Below, piece by piece: positions 1 to 6,454 of a stretch of 23,834 nt of DNA. The stretch lies in contig CAYPLH010000058.1 in the NCBI GenBank assembly GCA_964411505.1, forward strand, positions 1 to 23,834, written 5' to 3'. Below the pieces are notes generated by a model. It saw nothing but the letters and a program-made list of their open reading frames with translations, ran no database searches and had not been told where the DNA came from. The translations under genes and the position numbers were made by a program. How positions within the stretch are numbered: the first letter of the stretch is position 1; each line of letters starts with the position of its first letter. This DNA is from CAYPLH01 sp964411505. Lineage in GTDB: Bacteria > Bacillota > Clostridia > CAYPLH01 > DUMO01.

Positions 1-66
1 GAAGTAGATATGCTCATTGACGAGATCTGTGTGTTTTCTTATAGCAACTTTTCAAATAAAGCATAA
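1..66 (+). CDS. possible C-terminal tail of an upstream gene (partial)
   Basis: Frame 1 is open from the first base to a TAA at 64-66, giving about 21 residues that include MLIDEICVF and end in SNKA. The other two plus frames close within about 20 bases. The stop lies just before a promoter at 74-102, which suits the end of an upstream gene. The piece is too short to assign a family and could be chance, so this is only a possibility. Confidence 0.25.
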   Translation, partial: EVDMLIDEICVFSYSNFSNKA

Positions 67-73
67 GAAAAGT

Positions 74-102
74 TTGACAACGTATACATTGGGTGATATC
101 AT
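74..102 (+). promoter_or_regulatory. sigma-A-type promoter of the lysine riboswitch/dapAB leader
   Basis: A -35 box TTGACA at 74-79 is separated by exactly 17 bp from a -10 box TATCAT at 97-102. The predicted start near 109 falls just before the first conserved aptamer base, as expected for a riboswitch leader. The boxes are seen directly; that the promoter is active is inferred. Confidence 0.75.
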
Positions 103-112
103 AATATAAAAT

Positions 113-285
113 AATCAATAGAGGCGCATTTTCTATAAGTACATACACTGAAAAATATGGGTTTGACGATGTGTTAGGAAAGGAGAAATTGCCGAAGGAT
201 GATAAATTCCCATAATTTATCATCCTGGGTATACAGTAAATAGCTGTATAACTGTCATCATTTATTTGATGAAGCGCTATCTGGT
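113..285 (+). promoter_or_regulatory. lysine riboswitch (L box) aptamer upstream of dapA
   Basis: The conserved L-box blocks occur in order: ATAGAGGCGC at 118-127, an AGTA element near 138-141, GGAGAAATTGCCGAAGG at 182-198, ACTGTCA at 251-257 and GCGCTATCTGG at 274-284. Stems can be drawn by eye. P3 pairs 196-208 with 214-226 (13 perfect pairs), P4 pairs 231-236 with 244-249, and P5 pairs 255-260 with 267-272. The P2 loop TATGGG (156-161) is complementary over six bases to the P3 loop region CCCATA (209-214), which is the kissing interaction of this class. The visible closing stem P1 is short (118-121 with 277-280). In this family lysine binding favours transcription termination. The downstream genes dapA and dapB make the lysine precursor diaminopimelate, so feedback repression is expected. 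Confidence 0.93.
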
Positions 286-314
286 TCATATAAACTTTTA
301 TAAGGTTTGAACCG

Positions 315-346
315 GCTGGTAAATTGCTTCTGTTTACCAGCTTTTT
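315..346 (+). terminator. riboswitch expression-platform terminator
   Basis: Nine perfect pairs (315-323 with 333-341) around a 9-nt loop are followed by five T residues at 342-346. It sits about 30 nt after the aptamer and 150 nt before dapA, so it is most likely the regulated intrinsic terminator. A competing hairpin pairs CTGGTTCA (281-288) with TGAACCGG (308-315) and shares base 315 with the terminator stem. CTGGT at 281-285 could also pair with ACCAG at 336-340. Which pairing acts as antiterminator is inference. Confidence 0.85.
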
Positions 347-497
347 AAATTTAGTACTTCAATAAGTATTTTGCTATGTATATTATGTCAGGGGCGCGAC
401 TATAATTTACATAGAACACCTGAATATAAGTTAGCTTATAATACTAGTAGAACTAGTAGTAAAATTTAGACTAGATTTTGAAAGGAAGGTTTTATCA

Positions 498-1382
498 ATG
501 AAAAATCCTATTTTTACAGGTTCAGGAGTTGCTATTGTAACACCATTTAAAGACAATTGGATTAATTTTGACAAGCTTGAAGAACTTTTAGAATTTCAAA
601 TAAAAGAAGGAACAAATGCAATAATAATATGTGGAACTACAGGTGAAGCCTCCACCATGCCAGATGACGAGCATATAGAGGCCATAAGGTTTACTGTCCA
701 AAAGGTCAATAAAAGAGTTCCAGTTATAGCTGGTGCAGGTAGCAATGATACACGTCATGCCATAAAGCTTAGCCAACATGCTGAAGAAGTTGGTGCTGAT
801 GCTATACTTAGTGTTTCACCCTACTATAATAAAACTACTCAAAAAGGACTGTATGAGCATTTTAAAGCTATAGCAGAAAGTATTCATATTCCTGTTGTAC
901 TATACAATGTACCCTCCAGAACCGGATTAAATATTAGCCCTGAAATAATCAAAGAACTATCTCAAGTTGAGAACATCACTGCTATAAAAGAATGTAACCT
1001 TTCCCAAGTAGGAGAAATAATAAACCTTTGTGGGGACGATATTACAGTATATTCAGGCGAGGATGCAAACGTTGTGCCACTTCTTTCCATGGGAGGAAAA
1101 GGTGTTATTTCTGTAATGGCCAATATAATCCCAAGGGACACAAGTAAAATGGTTATAAAATTTCTAAATGGTGATGCCGAAGGAAGTCGTAAGATACAGC
1201 TAGCTACCCTTGAACTTATTAAGGCCTTATTCATAGAAGTCAACCCTATACCTCTTAAAGCTGCTATGAATCTGATGGGTATGAATGTAGGAAAATGCCG
1301 AATGCCTCTTATAGACATGAGCGGCAAAAACCTTGAGTTTTTAAGGAAAGCAATGATAAATTATGGACTTATTGATTTATAA
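498..1382 (+). CDS. dapA: 4-hydroxy-tetrahydrodipicolinate synthase
   Basis: DapA is a cytosolic class I aldolase that condenses pyruvate with aspartate semialdehyde, the committed step toward diaminopimelate and lysine. The protein is 294 residues, the normal length. It has the GTTGE substrate loop (46-50), YNVPSRTG with the catalytic tyrosine (136-143) and the Schiff-base lysine in TAIKE (Lys164). The ATG is preceded by AGGAAGG (483-489) at good spacing. The gene lies downstream of the lysine riboswitch. The 347-497 stretch before it holds no gene: it has TATAAT-like boxes at 401-406 and 437-442 without convincing -35 boxes, and an 8-bp direct repeat ACTAGTAG at 443-450 and 452-459. dapB follows on the same strand after about 207 bp. 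Confidence 0.97.
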   Translation: MKNPIFTGSGVAIVTPFKDNWINFDKLEELLEFQIKEGTNAIIICGTTGEASTMPDDEHIEAIRFTVQKVNKRVPVIAGAGSNDTRHAIKLSQHAEEVGADAILSVSPYYNKTTQKGLYEHFKAIAESIHIPVVLYNVPSRTGLNISPEIIKELSQVENITAIKECNLSQVGEIINLCGDDITVYSGEDANVVPLLSMGGKGVISVMANIIPRDTSKMVIKFLNGDAEGSRKIQLATLELIKALFIEVNPIPLKAAMNLMGMNVGKCRMPLIDMSGKNLEFLRKAMINYGLIDL

Positions 1383-1554
1383 ATATACTTTTTGTTGACT
1401 ATCATTTTATATAGATTTTTTAAGATAGTACAATGCCCCTTGCTTTTGATTATGTTTACAAGATGTGTAATTGATTCAAAGTGCAAAAATCTCATGGCAT
1501 AAATATTCACTTTTAGTAGAAAAAGAGAATCAAGGTATACATAAAGATAAAATC

Positions 1555-1572
1555 GGTGCCTCTATTGGCACC
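1555..1572 (+). promoter_or_regulatory. hairpin directly before the dapB ribosome binding site
   Basis: GGTGCC (1555-1560) and GGCACC (1567-1572) form a six-pair stem with loop TCTATT. It ends 3 nt before the AAAGG of the dapB SD sequence and has no T-run, so it is not a terminator. It may insulate the ribosome binding site or protect the transcript 5' end; this is inferred. I see no convincing promoter in the dapA-dapB gap. Confidence 0.4.
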
Positions 1573-1589
1573 TGAAAGGTTGTGGTCAT

Positions 1590-2348
1590 ATGATAAATAT
1601 ACTGTTAAGTGGTTGCAATGGGAAAATGGGGCAGGTTATAACAAGACTTGCAAGCACTGATAATGAAATTGCAGTAGCAGCTGGATTTGACTTGAATGCT
1701 TCAATTTTAAGCTCTTACCCTGTTTTTAGCGATCTCAAAAAAGTAAATGTGCAATTTGATGTAATTGTTGACTTTTCACATCCGAATGCTTTTAATAATG
1801 TATTGGAATTTGCTCTAAAATGCAGAAAACCACTCGTAATGGCTACAACAGGTCTTTCACAGGAGCAGATACAAAGGCTTAAGGAAGCTGGTAGCAAAAT
1901 TCCTGTATTATTCAGTGCCAACATGTCATTAGGAGTGAATTTGCTGATAGATCTGGTTAAACGAGCTGCTAGAGCCCTTGAAAAGAATTTTGATATCGAA
2001 ATAATAGAAAAACATCATAATCAAAAAATCGATGCCCCAAGCGGAACTGCACTTGTACTAGCAGATGAAATCAATTCTGTTCTTAATGAAAAGTGCGAAT
2101 ATGTATACGACAGGCATTCAAAAAGAAAGAAGAGAAGCCTTACCGAAATAGGAATACACGCTATACGCGGAGGTACAATAGTCGGGGAGCATTCAGTAAT
2201 ATTTTCTGGGACAGATGAAATAATTGAAATAAATCACAAAGCTATGTCAAAAGATATATTTGGAGTTGGAGCTATAAGGTCTGCAAAATTCTTAAGCAAA
2301 ATGAATCCTGGTTTCTATACAATGAAGGATATGTTCGATAATAGCTAA
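1590..2348 (+). CDS. dapB: 4-hydroxy-tetrahydrodipicolinate reductase
   Basis: DapB reduces the DapA product with NAD(P)H in the diaminopimelate pathway. The 252-residue protein has the Rossmann fingerprint GCNGKMG (8-14), ATTGL (85-89), and the family signature from EKHHNQKIDAPSGTA (140-154), which contains the substrate-binding histidines and the catalytic lysine of this family. The chosen ATG has an upstream AAAGG (1575-1579) at about 10 nt. It follows dapA on the same strand after 207 bp that contain no gene. A strong terminator starts at its stop codon. Sequence and context agree, so the assignment is firm. Co-transcription with dapA is likely but not proven by the sequence. Confidence 0.96.
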   Translation: MINILLSGCNGKMGQVITRLASTDNEIAVAAGFDLNASILSSYPVFSDLKKVNVQFDVIVDFSHPNAFNNVLEFALKCRKPLVMATTGLSQEQIQRLKEAGSKIPVLFSANMSLGVNLLIDLVKRAARALEKNFDIEIIEKHHNQKIDAPSGTALVLADEINSVLNEKCEYVYDRHSKRKKRSLTEIGIHAIRGGTIVGEHSVIFSGTDEIIEINHKAMSKDIFGVGAIRSAKFLSKMNPGFYTMKDMFDNS

Positions 2349-2373
2349 AAAAGGTGGCTTCACCACTTTTTTT
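2348..2373. terminator. bidirectional terminator between convergent dapB and the DUF624 gene
   Basis: The core pairs GTGG (2354-2357) with CCAC (2363-2366) around CTTCA. It is extended by a G-T wobble and by A residues 2348-2352 against T residues 2368-2372. T-runs on both strands mean it can stop dapB transcripts and those coming from the minus-strand gene. Confidence 0.75.
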
Positions 2374-2377
2374 CGCT

Positions 2378-2420
2378 AGGGAACCTTATGGTTCCCTTCG
2401 ACGGATGCTCCTCCGCATCC
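2378..2420. other. two tandem hairpins after the terminator
   Basis: AGGGAACC (2378-2385) pairs perfectly with GGTTCCCT (2390-2397) around TTAT. GGATGC (2403-2408) pairs with GCATCC (2415-2420) around TCCTCC. Neither has a T-run in either direction. They lie in the 3' region of both convergent genes, so they may be transcript-end stabilising structures or a short repeat element. The function is unknown. Confidence 0.5.
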
Positions 2421-2478
2421 TTAAGCACCTTCCTTAAAGCAGCAAATCATTAGAACGCCTCAGAATCAGTATCTTGGT

Positions 2479-2658
2479 CTGACTCAAGTTCAGTGTCCTA
2501 TTCAATATCTTCGTCTGACTCAAGGTCAGCGTCCAATTCGCTTTCTTCGTCTGATTCAAGGTCAGCGTCCAATTCGCTTTCTTCGTCTGGCTCGAGGTCA
2601 GTGTCCGATTCGCTTTCTTCGTCTGACTCAAATTCGGTATCTGAATTAATATCTTCAC
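2479..2658. repeat. five 36-bp tandem repeats encoding an acidic 12-residue unit
   Basis: Units begin at 2479, 2515, 2551, 2587 and 2623. The units at 2515 and 2551 differ by one base; the outer units are more diverged. Read on the minus strand in frame with the DUF624 gene, each encodes a version of ESELDADLESDE. Units are contiguous without spacers, so this is a coding minisatellite and not a CRISPR array. The unit at 2479 lies mostly beyond the current stop codon. Confidence 0.85.
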
Positions 2659-3490
2659 TTGACTTTGATTCAGCTTCTGGTTCAATTTTGTCAATTATAT
2701 ACTTCTTAAGCTTCGGGTAAACATAAAAGTTTATTATCAGTCCTGTAAGACTCAAAGTAATCAACGGGAAAAGAATGAAGCCAATTACTGAATAATACAT
2801 AAATGAAAGTAGTACCAAGCCTGCTACAACAATAATTATAAGCAGGTTCGAGAAAAATTTCATCAATGCAAATATTAATGCATTCTTATATAGCTGTTTA
2901 ATTGATAACTTAAATGTAACCATCATTGGATATATATATAGGTGCATCATGATATAAATCAGAAAAAATAGAATGAGCACACCGCTTGCAATTGACATAA
3001 ACACATTATTCATTTCCATTCTAAGATAAAGATTTATATCAATTCCAATAATCAATACTATAAAAAAATCAATTAGACTTACAATGGCGCTCTGCTTAAA
3101 ATTGTTTTTAGCTGCATCTTTAAAGTCCCACCATAAAAATGCATGTTCCTCTTTAGAATAATTCCTCAATATATAGGTAAATCCTGCCTGCGCTGGGCCA
3201 ATAGTAATTATTGGAATGCATATAAAGGTTGCACCTAGAACCAATCTCAGCACAAGATCTATGAGAATATCTTCATGCAGCTGCTGCTGCAAAAAAAACT
3301 GTGAAGCAAAAAGCACAGCCAATAGCGCGGGTAGATTGAACAGGAAAAACATTATATTAAGTCTCACTAGATGCCAAAATTTCCTGCTAAAAACTTCAAA
3401 AAACACAATAATCCTAGCTTTTGGAGGAGCATCCTTCGGCACGCCCGGACCGGGCTTTGTGTAATCAAAAAAACCAAAAAATCCAGCCAT
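2498..3490 (-). CDS. DUF624 (YesL-like) membrane protein with acidic repeat tail
   Basis: The N-terminus MAGFFGFFDYTKPGPGV and the block GPAQAGFTYILRNYSKEE followed by WWDF are typical of the DUF624/YesL family. These are multi-pass membrane proteins often near sugar-uptake genes, with no firmly known function. I see about five hydrophobic segments, roughly residues 43-64, 75-98, 135-152, 164-185 and 210-255, the last probably a pair. After residue 270 comes an unusual Asp/Glu/Ser tail of about 60 residues made of 12-residue repeats. I chose the ATG at 3490, which has AAAGGGG eight bases upstream, over an ATG seven codons earlier. The stop TAG replaces a repeat-unit TTG (Leu), and the same acidic reading frame continues 15 codons to a TAA at 2450-2452. 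The tail may therefore be recently truncated. 330 residues. Confidence 0.85.
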   Translation of the reverse strand: MAGFFGFFDYTKPGPGVPKDAPPKARIIVFFEVFSRKFWHLVRLNIMFFLFNLPALLAVLFASQFFLQQQLHEDILIDLVLRLVLGATFICIPIITIGPAQAGFTYILRNYSKEEHAFLWWDFKDAAKNNFKQSAIVSLIDFFIVLIIGIDINLYLRMEMNNVFMSIASGVLILFFLIYIMMHLYIYPMMVTFKLSIKQLYKNALIFALMKFFSNLLIIIVVAGLVLLSFMYYSVIGFILFPLITLSLTGLIINFYVYPKLKKYIIDKIEPEAESKSSEDINSDTEFESDEESESDTDLEPDEESELDADLESDEESELDADLESDEDIE

Positions 3491-3634
3491 TTTATATCCC
3501 CTTTCAGGCAACTTAAATTTTTCATTAAATAATTAATGCACAAAAAGTATATTAGTCGAACTTTGCATACAATATATAGTGTAAGAGTGCGTTTCTCAGC
3601 AGTACAAATTGTATATGAGGTTAGTTCAACTTAC

Positions 3635-3673
3635 TTTTTATTAAATAATCATTACATGATTATTTAATAAAAA
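3635..3673. repeat. perfect 17-bp A/T-rich palindrome
   Basis: Positions 3635-3651 and 3657-3673 are perfect reverse complements around the loop TTACA. The right arm overlaps the T-run (minus sense) of the tRNA terminator. With A- and T-runs at both ends it could serve as a second, bidirectional terminator or be a small repeat element. There is no gene in 3491-3668. Confidence 0.7.
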
Positions 3674-3694
3674 AACTTCTCTTACTTGAGAAGT
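3669..3694 (-). terminator. terminator of tRNA-Leu(GAG)
   Basis: Read on the minus strand, ACTTCTC and GAGAAGT (arms at 3688-3694 and 3675-3681) form seven perfect pairs with a 6-nt loop. At least six T residues follow (3669-3674). It begins 15 nt after the encoded CCA of the tRNA. Confidence 0.85.
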
Positions 3695-3708
3695 CTTTAA
3701 AGTCTTAC

Positions 3709-3792
3709 TGGTGCGGTCGATGGGACTTGAACCCATACGAGATACTCATACGCCCCTCAAACGTACGCGTCTGCCAGTTCCGCCACGACCGC
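3709..3792 (-). tRNA. tRNA-Leu (anticodon GAG)
   Basis: The minus strand folds into a class II tRNA. The acceptor stem GCGGTCG (3786-3792) pairs with CGACCGC, followed by discriminator A and an encoded CCA (3709-3711). The D-arm contains AACTGGCAGACGC. The anticodon stem TACGT/GCGTA encloses the loop TTGAGGG with anticodon GAG, and a long variable arm and GGTTCAAGTCC follow. It reads CUC/CUU leucine codons. It has its own consensus promoter and terminator, so it is probably a single-gene transcript. Confidence 0.97.
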
Positions 3793-3848
3793 ATATGGTA
3801 TTTTGACTGCCATCATTCAATCCATCAGCTTGTAAAGCAACATAAACA

Positions 3849-3877
3849 ATTATACTAGCATAAAACAAGCCTGTCAA
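3849..3877 (-). promoter_or_regulatory. consensus sigma-A promoter of tRNA-Leu(GAG)
   Basis: On the minus strand there is a perfect TTGACA (3872-3877), a 17-bp spacer and a perfect TATAAT (3849-3854). The expected start near 3842 gives a leader of about 50 nt before the tRNA at 3792. It lies downstream of the recO stop, so it drives the tRNA and perhaps the DUF624 gene by read-through. Confidence 0.9.
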
Positions 3878-3932
3878 TACCTTTTTTCGAATACCAAACG
3901 GTGTAAGTTGCCAGTAATCGGCTATGTTGAAG

Positions 3933-4679
3933 TTAAATAGTGAGAGTTCTTAAAAAATCCAGTTTAGTGTATTTCTTTTCAAGTCTTTCAAAAAGGTACC
4001 TTCTAAATATGATTTCCAGCTCGTTTAAAACGCTTTTTGTAACAGTAAAATTAAATAGCGAGTTTGCTCTGGAACAAACTATATATTGTATTGCTCTTGC
4101 TGCCTCAGGACTTAACTTTTGTTTTGGCTCATGTAGACTGGCACAGCTATTGCATATAAAACTACAATTTTGGAAACTGAAACTTATGTTAGAAACATCA
4201 GTGCTATTACATAGAATGCAACCATTTACACTTGGTGAATATCCTAAAAAAACCATTAATCTCATTTCAAAAATACGCACTATCAATTTAGGATCATGGG
4301 TACCCTTAGTCAGCATATATAAAGAATTTAAAAACAATTTAAGAATATCTACAGCGGGCTCGTTTTTTTGCACCACATCATTTATAATTTCTGCAAAATA
4401 TGCGGCATAAGTGAGTATAACCATATCCTCCCTTAGTTTGTAAAAGGACTCAATAAGTTGGCAGCTGCTTAAATTGTACATTTCTTTGCCTGAATATAGT
4501 AATAGGTCACTATAACACAAAAACTGTGAGCATGCAGACAGACTATTTTTAGGCCTTCTTGCACCCTTTGCATAAGCAGTAATCTTACCCTCACGCTCAC
4601 TGAAAATGGTTATAACCTTATCTGCCTCTCCTGTATCGACCTCTTTTATAATAATGCCTTTCGTTTTGAAAAAAGCCAT
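3933..4679 (-). CDS. recO: DNA repair protein RecO
   Basis: RecO acts in the RecFOR recombination-repair pathway, loading RecA on SSB-coated single strands and annealing strands. The 248-residue protein starts with the family OB-fold block (MAFFKTKGIIIKEVDTGEAD, then SEREGKITAYAKGARR). It carries the zinc-binding pairs CILC (Cys154, Cys157) and CNSC (Cys176, Cys179). ATG 4679 has AAGGGGAG just upstream. recO follows era and yqzL in the usual Firmicute order; yqzL ends about 25 nt before the start. No clear terminator follows, but the tRNA-Leu promoter begins within about 60 bp. Confidence 0.95.
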   Translation of the reverse strand: MAFFKTKGIIIKEVDTGEADKVITIFSEREGKITAYAKGARRPKNSLSACSQFLCYSDLLLYSGKEMYNLSSCQLIESFYKLREDMVILTYAAYFAEIINDVVQKNEPAVDILKLFLNSLYMLTKGTHDPKLIVRIFEMRLMVFLGYSPSVNGCILCNSTDVSNISFSFQNCSFICNSCASLHEPKQKLSPEAARAIQYIVCSRANSLFNFTVTKSVLNELEIIFRRYLFERLEKKYTKLDFLRTLTI

Positions 4680-4703
4680 TTTCTCCCCTTAATATTAAAA
4701 TGA

Positions 4704-4838
4704 TTACTTGATTATTGGAATTTCTTCTGCTATTTCCTCCTGATCAGATGTCTTTTTTTCTGTTATTTGTTTTAAAGCCAAATATGCCTCGATATTTCCA
4801 GTACTCTCAAATGTATCCCATAAAAAATCCGTTAACAC
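4704..4838 (-). CDS. yqzL: YqzL-like small protein
   Basis: A 44-residue ORF starts with GTG at 4838 behind AAGGGGG at good spacing, and ends 24 nt before recO. It has the short YqzL-family pattern: an N-terminal FLWDTFESTGNIEAYLALKQ helix segment, then a charged acidic tail ending in PIIK. YqzL proteins of this size lie between era and recO in many Firmicutes; their function is unknown. The GTG start and small size make it easy to miss. The 186 bp upstream (4839-5024) holds no gene; I see only a 7-bp inverted repeat (4900-4906 with 4930-4936). Confidence 0.85.
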   Translation of the reverse strand: MLTDFLWDTFESTGNIEAYLALKQITEKKTSDQEEIAEEIPIIK

Positions 4839-5024
4839 CTAAAATCCCCCTTGCTGTCTCTTGTTTTGTGTAATACAACTTTTACCATTAGCATAAAATG
4901 ATTTGGTTTTTACTTATTATTATGTTACGCCAAATCAAAAACCTTATACCTTGTAAATTCAGCATGTGTTGTGATTTATTTGCATTGCATTATTAAAGAA
5001 TTTAGTGTTAATGAAAAATTCGAG

Positions 5025-5912
5025 TTATTGATCGTAACCAAACATTTTGAGCATACTCTCACTATTCCGCCAATTTTCCCTGACTTTAACCCAAAGTTCG
5101 AGATAAACTTTTATTCCAAGCAGTGCTTCAATCTCATGTCTTGCATTTGAACCAATTTTCTTTAGCATATTACCACCTTTACCGATTATAATTCTCTTAT
5201 GTGACTCCTTCTCACAATAAATATTTGCCTGTACCTCTATTATGTCCTTATCCTGCCTTTCTTTAAAGCTTATAATCTCTACACCAACCCCATATGGAAT
5301 TTCGTCACTCATAACGCGGAATAACTGTTCTCGGATAAACTCGGCTACAATTGCCCTTTCAGGTTGATCAGTAGGTACATCATCATCAAAATACTTAGGT
5401 CCCTCAGGTAAAATTGGGATAAGCTCTTTTAATATTATATCAACACCTTCTCCTTTTACTGCAGATATCGGAATAATGGTTTTAAAATCCATCATTGCCC
5501 TAAACCTATCAATAATAGGTAGAACTTTTCCCTTTTCAACGAGGTCTATCTTGTTAAGCACTAAATATATCGGGGTCTTTAAACCTTTCAATTTCTCAAC
5601 AATATTAGTATCTTTGTCACTTACAGATGTCACATCCACCATAAACAGAACTGCATCAACCTCATTTATGGTTTCAAATGCAAGATTTACCATGTATTCA
5701 CCTAATTTATTTCTAGCCTTATGAACACCTGGAGTATCAATGAAAATAATCTGATAATCATCAGTACTAACTATCCCTTTTATTGTATTCCTTGTTGTTT
5801 GCGGCTTTTGGGATGTAATTGCCACTTTTTCTCCTATGAGTTGATTTAGCAATGTAGACTTTCCCACATTTGGTCTTCCTATAATAGTTACAAATCCTGA
5901 TTTATATGCCAT
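5025..5912 (-). CDS. era: ribosome-assembly GTPase Era
   Basis: Era is an essential GTPase that binds the 3' end of 16S rRNA and helps mature the 30S subunit. The 295-residue protein has every G motif: G1 GRPNVGKS (12-19), the G2 region around QTTRNT (38-43), G3 DTPG (59-62), G4 NKID (120-123) and G5 SAVKG (150-154). A C-terminal KH domain follows with IIGKGG (242-247). ATG 5912 has a strong GGGGAGG SD at 5921-5927, directly abutted by an RNA hairpin. It sits between cdd and yqzL-recO as in Bacillus. Together with YbeY nearby it concentrates rRNA-processing functions in one block. Confidence 0.98.
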   Translation of the reverse strand: MAYKSGFVTIIGRPNVGKSTLLNQLIGEKVAITSQKPQTTRNTIKGIVSTDDYQIIFIDTPGVHKARNKLGEYMVNLAFETINEVDAVLFMVDVTSVSDKDTNIVEKLKGLKTPIYLVLNKIDLVEKGKVLPIIDRFRAMMDFKTIIPISAVKGEGVDIILKELIPILPEGPKYFDDDVPTDQPERAIVAEFIREQLFRVMSDEIPYGVGVEIISFKERQDKDIIEVQANIYCEKESHKRIIIGKGGNMLKKIGSNARHEIEALLGIKVYLELWVKVRENWRNSESMLKMFGYDQ

Positions 5913-5927
5913 TAATTAAACCTCCCC

Positions 5928-5960
5928 AAAGTCCATGTAAAAAGATCCTACATAGACTTT
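5928..5960 (-). promoter_or_regulatory. RNA hairpin abutting the era SD
   Basis: In minus-strand RNA, 5960-5949 pairs with 5939-5928 over 12 positions, one of them a U-G wobble, around an 8-9 nt loop. Its last base touches the GGGGAGG SD of era with no gap. On the plus strand the same position would be a C-A mismatch, so the pairing fits minus-strand RNA better. There is no T-run after it. It may block cdd read-through processing, protect the 5' end of an era transcript or modulate initiation. Confidence 0.5.
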
Positions 5961-5992
5961 TCTGACTATATGTTTTTTCTCCATGCACTATG

Positions 5993-6376
5993 TTACATTC
6001 TAAACCATTTAGGCATTAGCTCATCTAAGGTATACACTTCAAACGAATCAATGCTGCTGCCACAAATAATTTTCGCATCTTTGTGACAAAACTCACCTAA
6101 AACCTGCCGACATATACCACAGGGATAAATAGTTGCATCAATGTCACTTGCTATTGCTATAGCTTTTATCTTTTTGTTACCTTCCAATACCGCTTTGAAC
6201 ACAGCAGTACGCTCAGCGCAAACTGTTGCACCATAACTTGAATTTTCAATATTAGCACCTGTATATACTTTATTGTTTTCTGCAAAAACTGCTGCACCTA
6301 CCCGAAACTTCGAATAAGGGGAATATGACATTATTTTTGCCTTCCACGCTAAATTGTAAAGCTTCATCTCATTCAT
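5993..6376 (-). CDS. cdd: cytidine deaminase
   Basis: This is the zinc-dependent salvage enzyme converting cytidine and deoxycytidine to uridine and deoxyuridine. In the 127-residue form the zinc site is CAERTA (Cys53, Glu55) and PCGICRQVL (Cys86, Cys89), and NIENSS binds the ribose. The length is normal for the homotetrameric class. I start at ATG 6376 because AAGGTG (6384-6389) is placed as its SD; an upstream TTG at 6391 would put the SD inside the coding region. It lies between dgkA and era, as in Bacillus. A small 6-bp hairpin (6405-6410 with 6417-6422) is in the gap upstream. Confidence 0.95.
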   Translation of the reverse strand: MNEMKLYNLAWKAKIMSYSPYSKFRVGAAVFAENNKVYTGANIENSSYGATVCAERTAVFKAVLEGNKKIKAIAIASDIDATIYPCGICRQVLGEFCHKDAKIICGSSIDSFEVYTLDELMPKWFRM

Positions 6377-6454
6377 AATTATCACCTTCAATTCTAAATC
6401 CCAGCTGCTATACCGCTAGCAGACATATTAGGATTTTATGTAAATACTTGAAAT

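Noticed and set aside
14..289. 91-codon minus-strand ORF
   Set aside because: It is antisense to the lysine riboswitch and has no family resemblance or coding pattern.
2479..2658. CRISPR array
   Set aside because: The 36-bp units are directly adjacent with no spacers and encode protein.
2434..2720. Ser-rich and Gln/Thr-rich ORFs on both strands over the DUF624 tail
   Set aside because: They are other-frame readings of the 36-bp repeats; the in-frame DUF624 reading explains the region.
4900..4936. GATTTGG/CCAAATC inverted repeat before yqzL
   Set aside because: Seven pairs with a 23-nt loop and no linked motif; it could easily be chance.
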